In this document: in pieces, positions 59,700 through 64,000 of the stretch | How the letters are laid out: every line of letters begins with the position of its first letter | Position numbering within the stretch: the first letter of the stretch is position 1 | Source of the DNA: Blasia pusilla | Taxonomy: Eukaryota; Marchantiophyta; Marchantiopsida; Blasiales | Assembly (NCBI GenBank): GCA_050084515.1 | Contig: CM114273.1 | Span: 33,728,001-33,792,000 of the forward strand | DNA length: 64,000 bases | Direction of reading: 5' to 3' | Program-made: the position numbers and the translations under genes | Notes under the pieces: model-generated | Told to the model about the DNA's origin: nothing | Seen by the model: the letters and a program-made list of their open reading frames with translations, nothing else | Databases searched by the model: none

Positions 59700-60790
59700 A
59701 TCTCGGAGCTACTCCACCACGCCGCGGCCTCTCAACTCTGGATGAAGATCAAAGCAACGCTCTCAAGGATGACCAAGTCTCCCGCAATGATGACACTGAG
59801 TTGGGGCCGACTGAGGTCCATCCTCCAAAGTCTATCTCCTCTCCTCTTGGGGACAAAACCTCCTACCATGATCACCTCCACATGTCCAACATGACTGTCC
59901 TTGCTACGCGGTAGCAAATGAAGGCAATGGTCTCTACGCAAGTGTCCCTGTAGGACTTGACTGAGGTCTTGTGTACCCCCCACGACTCCCACTATTACTA
60001 CCACCACCACTACTACGAGATTGTGAGGTGGACTGCTGAACACGAGAGGTAGTAGTTGTATCCCTATTGAATGCGGATGTCACCACTCTCTCCTCCACCA
60101 TGTTAAGCTCAATCTTCTCAGATAGAGCAAACACATGGGTCAATGTGGGTGAATCATCACTCATAAGAGTAGCATCATGTACCTGTGGCGCAACTCTCGC
60201 ATCCAAGATCCCATACCAAAACTGGATCGCTCGAGCCTCGCCACACCCTGGTAATGAAATCAAGCGTCGCATACGAGTGTATGCCTCACGAAGACTCTCA
60301 CCAGTCTTACGCTCAAATTCCTGAAGACTCCTCAACTTCTCTGTCTTCACTTCCTGATAGTTCTTCTTCAACCTCTTGAAGAACTCTGCAACCGGGCTGA
60401 ACGATGGTGGGGCACTAATACCTCCACTAGTACCCCCACTGGTACCTCCACTGGTACCCTCACTCCAACTCGTACTCATACCACTCAACATCGGGCTGGC
60501 TGGCATAGTAGGAGCACTACTACCAATACCACCATGGGTGATAGACACATGGCGTGGAGACCAATATTGTCTCCACGCCTCAATCTTAGCAACATGGTCC
60601 TTCCTAAACTCATGGTAATCATCCATGGGTGGTCCCTCCAAGTGTTGAAACAACCCTTTCCAAGCCACGAAGGGTGTAAACAACGTGGCGTTCCGCAACA
60701 TCTGCATATCACACCACGTATCAAACTCCCGAATGAAGTCCTCCAACTCAATGATGGCCACTGCACCCGAGTATCATCGTGGGCCCTTCA
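59700..60790 (-). pseudogene. Gypsy gag with two zinc knuckles
   Basis: The open frame 60761-59934 has 'VAIIELEDFIREFDTWCDMQ', a Gly/Ser/Thr repeat from a 15-bp tandem (60418-60468), and the gag core 'LRSLQEFERKTGESLREAYT', 'RMRRLISLPGCGEARAIQFW', 'YGILDARV'. After a stop at 59934, 'CWTCGGDHGRRFC' (CX2CX3HX4C, about 59845-59885) and, in another frame, 'CHHCGRLGHP', stop, 'ERC' (CX2CX4HX4C, about 59757-59800) form two RNA-binding zinc knuckles. Two stops and at least one frameshift break the gene. Confidence 0.85.
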
Positions 60791-62872
60791 TGGCCCCACA
60801 TATCCCGTCCATGTCCCAAATCAATGGAGTTGCAACACTGATAACAACGTAGAAGACTCGTTGTTTGGAACACCCTCGTCCTCCTCTTCATCAACCGTTG
60901 GAAGTGGAAAAGGTAGCCGATACCTCAATCCACTCCATGTAAAACCACCACTGTCCGCACCACGGTCTCCAACCAGACCAACAGACAGCTACGTGATGAC
61001 CAACGCCGATGCCGCACCACCACCAAATCACCACCACTAAGTAACCAAGTGACGTCGATGTCGCTGTACTATTCTAGCTCTACTAGCTATGGGTGTAGGC
61101 AACCTAACTTGTCATCACCACAAGAAGCTTCCCAAGGTCTACTGGTCATCACTCCAACCTCACTACCGGTAGCGCATAGGAGTAAAACTACTCTAGAAAT
61201 GAGCGTCAACCCTAACAATGGGCGCGCAAGCAAGAAGCAACGATGGAGGGGATCCAAACATAGGAAGTCCAACGACAACCCTCCAATCGCAAATGGAAAT
61301 CAAGGTAGCACAATCCACCAAACATGGCACCCGTGAATCCACAGAACCCACCACACAATTCCAACGCAATAGCTACTCCGCCGCTGGTCGATGACGTGCT
61401 AGTCGCACTTGTAGCCCTTGAAAATATCACATGCATGGAGAGGCTACACCATATTATGTGCTAGAGGTCCATCAACCAAAAACCCAAGATGCATAAAGCA
61501 CCTAACACATCTCCGAACATCACCAAATGAGCTACACTAGTGTGTACCAGTACTGGCATAGTTAAGAATTCAGCCGTTAAGCGTCTTCTAGGCAGAATAG
61601 CCCAAAGATGGATGACCAGTTATGCAACACTCAATTCACAAATCTTGCAAAAATTACCTGACGCCCAAGCAAGCAAGCTTGCTTGCTTGCTCCTTGCTCC
61701 TTACTCGGCCTCTCACGCCCACTCGCCCCGAGCTACCACGAGTTGCCTCGAAGCCTCAAAACGCCGAGACATGCCATGCTTCGCCATGCTTCACTATGGA
61801 GAGAGGCCCAACCAGGGCACCCCAACGGGATAGGCATCTCCAACAACATATGAATCACCAACCAACCAGCCCCTCCCATCTGTTGTCCACCATAGCTAGA
61901 GCTTGAGCTAATCCTTGAAATTTCGATCAGCAATGACTCCACAAATCCTAAACCAAAATTGAATTTGTTTCAATCAGAATTCAATTACCTACCATAGCTA
62001 TCTCTCCACAAAAAATCAGCTACAACCGAGCTTTGTACTCCGAGCTAAAGATCAGACAAATTTGCTGTACATACACCTCCAGAATCACAAATCCGACAGT
62101 GCTTTCGCCCAGATTCATGCACACTGAAATCCGCAACGCTCCACACACTCAAGAAGATAGCTTCACATGAGATCACTATACAGGTAGCATTAGGAACCTC
62201 TCACCCGATCTGGATGAACTTCAACAGAGCTTCCGCACTCCAAGCTCTCCACATCATAAAACCGTCGAACACGAACCAAAATCTTCAATCCTTGATAACT
62301 TCCAACTCCCTTAACAAAATTGGGCGATCTAAAGCGCGTTGGAAAGCTCTCAGCAAGGCGCTTCTTTCCCTCTACACCCGCACCAGATTCACACCTCCAA
62401 CATAGGCCAAAAGCCATGAACATCCACGGCTGAGTACACAATCAGCCCTAACCAGATCCTACTGATCCACGATCGAAGCTATCATCGATCTACTCTAGTT
62501 CTTTGAGTGAAATCTGTGGAAGACCTACTTTCATAAAACATGTATAGAATCTCATACAATTGAGCCACACCCACTCCACGATGGGAGAATCCAAGTCGAA
62601 ACTTGCGGGAACCACCATAGCCAAGAGCTCTACTCACTACCAAGGCTAACTCCCAACGCAATAGGCTCAACTCAAAGAACTAATTGTTCTTTGAGTGTAC
62701 TCCACACTATATCCTCCAACCGAAGAGCATGCCTTACTGGAAAAGTCACCCTCAACTGAGTAATCCCCAACCCTATGTATGAAACTGTATCTCTACCTAG
62801 ACACTACGGCCCTACATAAGGTATGGCCTCTACTAGCACACTATACTCTACGACATAATCCGTATGGTCATG
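60791..62872. other. Leader/LTR-like sequence of minus-strand Gypsy piece
   Basis: No gene is recognised; the open frames are short and without domains. A palindrome actcaaagaac/gttctttgagt lies at 62670-62696 (5-base loop), and gcaagcaagcttgcttgc lies near 61672. Confidence 0.4.
62670..62696. repeat. 11-bp hairpin in LTR-like sequence
   Basis: actcaaagaac (62670-62680) and gttctttgagt (62686-62696) are perfect inverted copies around taatt. 'gttctttgagtg' also occurs at 62499. Confidence 0.85.
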
Positions 62873-62877
62873 ACATC

Positions 62878-63032
62878 CGAGACGAGAACTCGGAAAGTTA
62901 GCCCGCTGATTGATCCAAGACCCGACTAACTAGAGTGCATGTTTGGATATAGATCAGCGTTGAGAGCGTGACCTACTGAACGCACGCTCCCGCAACAAAC
63001 AAGATTAACGTTCAAGGAGAGTAGGCACGATA
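62878..63032 (+). repeat. Gypsy 3' LTR, terminal 155 bp
   Basis: From 'ccgagacgagaactcggaaa' to 'ggagagtaggcacgat' it is nearly identical to 57520-57675 in the 5' LTR. Only the end of the LTR is present. The last bases (expected CATGACA) are altered or missing at the join with the flanking repeat. Confidence 0.88.
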
Positions 63033-63260
63033 GTATCACCTTTCTATGAGAGGAGTGGGAGGGTGATTGATTGGGATACGAATTGAAGAAATGTTAGGAT
63101 TCGAGTGAACTCCCTCATAGGAGGCTTGAATGTGGTGACACCCAATTGACTCGAAACCCTTAGCTTGCATGAAAAAACGAGTAGCAATTTCATGTTGAAT
63201 CTACAAATCCATACAAACTTTTGCTCACTCTTTTGTGAAGGAAATGATCAAAAATCAACC
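63033..63260 (+). repeat. Right copy of 228-bp direct repeat
   Basis: Pairs with 56427-56653. After the shared aatcaaccc the sequence diverges (atggcccaagg here, tcataacc in the left copy, where the LTR begins). Confidence 0.92.
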
Positions 63261-64000
63261 CATGGCCCAAGGGTGAGACAGAGCACAAAGGCGGGCATTC
63301 CAAGAGAAAGCCGGGAGCATGGAAGGCAATGTTGTTATGTGCTTTACCAACAAGGGTCAACGTGTGCTCTATACTTACTCATGCACTTTTCTTAATCGAT
63401 CTAGATTTCCGTGAACGTTACTCCTTTTCTTGTTCAAGGTTTGTTGAGAAGCCTCAGGAGGACATCTTTGGTAATGCTCTCTGTAGCTTCTCAGGAGAAG
63501 TGGACGTGATTGTTTGAATGGAGAGGTGGATTGGTAGTGATGAATGCAAAGGTGTAGTGTGCAAGGCCTAACATAGTTCGCAATTAGGTTTGTGCTAGTG
63601 GCGTTCACAAGATCTCTTGTCCTACTTTTGCATGTTGCAATCCGGAGTTCTAGTTTGATGTTGCCTATGAACAAGCTCTTTGTGATCACCATCATTGAAA
63701 ATCTAGCCAAGCTCTTGACCTAGTACATTTCTTGTCACTCAATTATTTTTTGGCTCTGGTGGCTTGAGTTTATGGCCCACTTTAGCTCTGTATTCATGAG
63801 CAACAAAGCTTGAATGAATGATGCTTAAAGTCAGCTTCTTAAAATATTTCTAATTCTAAATTATTCATTCCAAACTACTCTTGGGTCTAGTTGGTATGAC
63901 CTCAAACATGGAGAACCCCCAAACCATCAATCAAGTTGCAATCCCCTTGGTACCCAACTCGTGTGGGACTTGAGCTCTTCTTAAGTCCCATTCGACATTG
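63261..64000. other. Right-hand flank, no gene seen
   Basis: Moderately AT-rich sequence with short overlapping frames on both strands (63165-63517 plus, 63375-63710 minus) and no domain. No tRNA or repeat boundary was found. Confidence 0.3.

Larger units (their letters stand above)
58690..62873 (-). mobile_element. Truncated minus-strand Gypsy fragment (5' part)
   Basis: An opposite-strand Gypsy piece replaces the interior of the plus-strand element. Its right edge reads, on the minus strand, TGTCATGACC, a typical LTR start. Going left there are LTR or leader sequence (about 60800-62873), gag (59700-60790) and protease (58690-59610). It stops inside the protease at the junction with the plus-strand gag. 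Reverse transcriptase and integrase are missing. No primer-binding site was found, so the LTR end is not fixed. Confidence 0.65.

Noticed and set aside
61540-62441. Short frames between the minus-strand gag and the 3' LTR piece
   Set aside because: No domain, and the position fits the leader or LTR of the truncated Gypsy fragment.

Overview
The window looks like a piece of a large, repeat-rich land-plant nuclear genome. The grounds are Copia and Gypsy LTR retrotransposons primed by initiator-Met tRNA (TGGTATCAGAGC binding site), decayed Helitrons, GT-AG introns, a plant trihelix transcription-factor gene, a plant serine-carboxypeptidase-like gene and a coiled-coil gene whose product starts like a plastid precursor. 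The species cannot be fixed from the sequence. A seed-free plant is possible, because the window also carries a non-LTR element with a restriction-like endonuclease, which is not usual in seed plants; this is a weak inference.

Layout. 1-8.3 kb: decayed Gypsy LTR and integrase pieces, into which a complete but multiply broken Copia element (2213-7530, minus strand, TSD cgaga) has inserted. 8.3-9.5 kb: a dispersed repeat with a foldback and an L1-like scrap. 9.8-14.4 kb: a minus-strand gene, reconstructed as four exons, encoding three successive trihelix DNA-binding domains, followed by its GA-rich leader and a GC-rich upstream region to about 19.1 kb without a recognisable gene. 19.2-22.6 kb: minus-strand non-LTR retrotransposon (C2H2 finger, reverse transcriptase, zinc knuckle, restriction-like endonuclease) that is nearly open. 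23.5-24.5 kb: solo Gypsy LTR. 25-33.6 kb: very AT-rich, with two successive decayed Helitron Rep/helicase genes, a small foldback element and short repeats.

33.6-49.2 kb is a second gene island. It holds a plus-strand coiled-coil gene (34,991-38,931, 3' end unresolved) whose leader and first intron are full of tandem duplications, and a complete ten-exon minus-strand serine carboxypeptidase-like gene (41,507-46,338, 481 aa) with a microsatellite-rich upstream region. The island ends sharply at a 26-base A-run (49,189). From there on: a tRNA-derived SINE candidate, AT-rich sequence, a diverged tandem repeat of about 180 bp (53.2-54.7 kb), and nested Gypsy pieces (56.4-63.3 kb) flanked by an unusually long direct repeat of about 228 bp.

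The three genes show no operon-like relationship and appear to be independently transcribed. The most notable items are the duplicated trihelix exons with matching phase-1 introns, the near-intact restriction-endonuclease-type non-LTR element, the 180-bp repeat with an inverted edge, the long duplication around the nested Gypsy copy, and several near-perfect hairpins. All exon boundaries were found by eye from splice consensus and reading-frame agreement; no alignment or database search was run.
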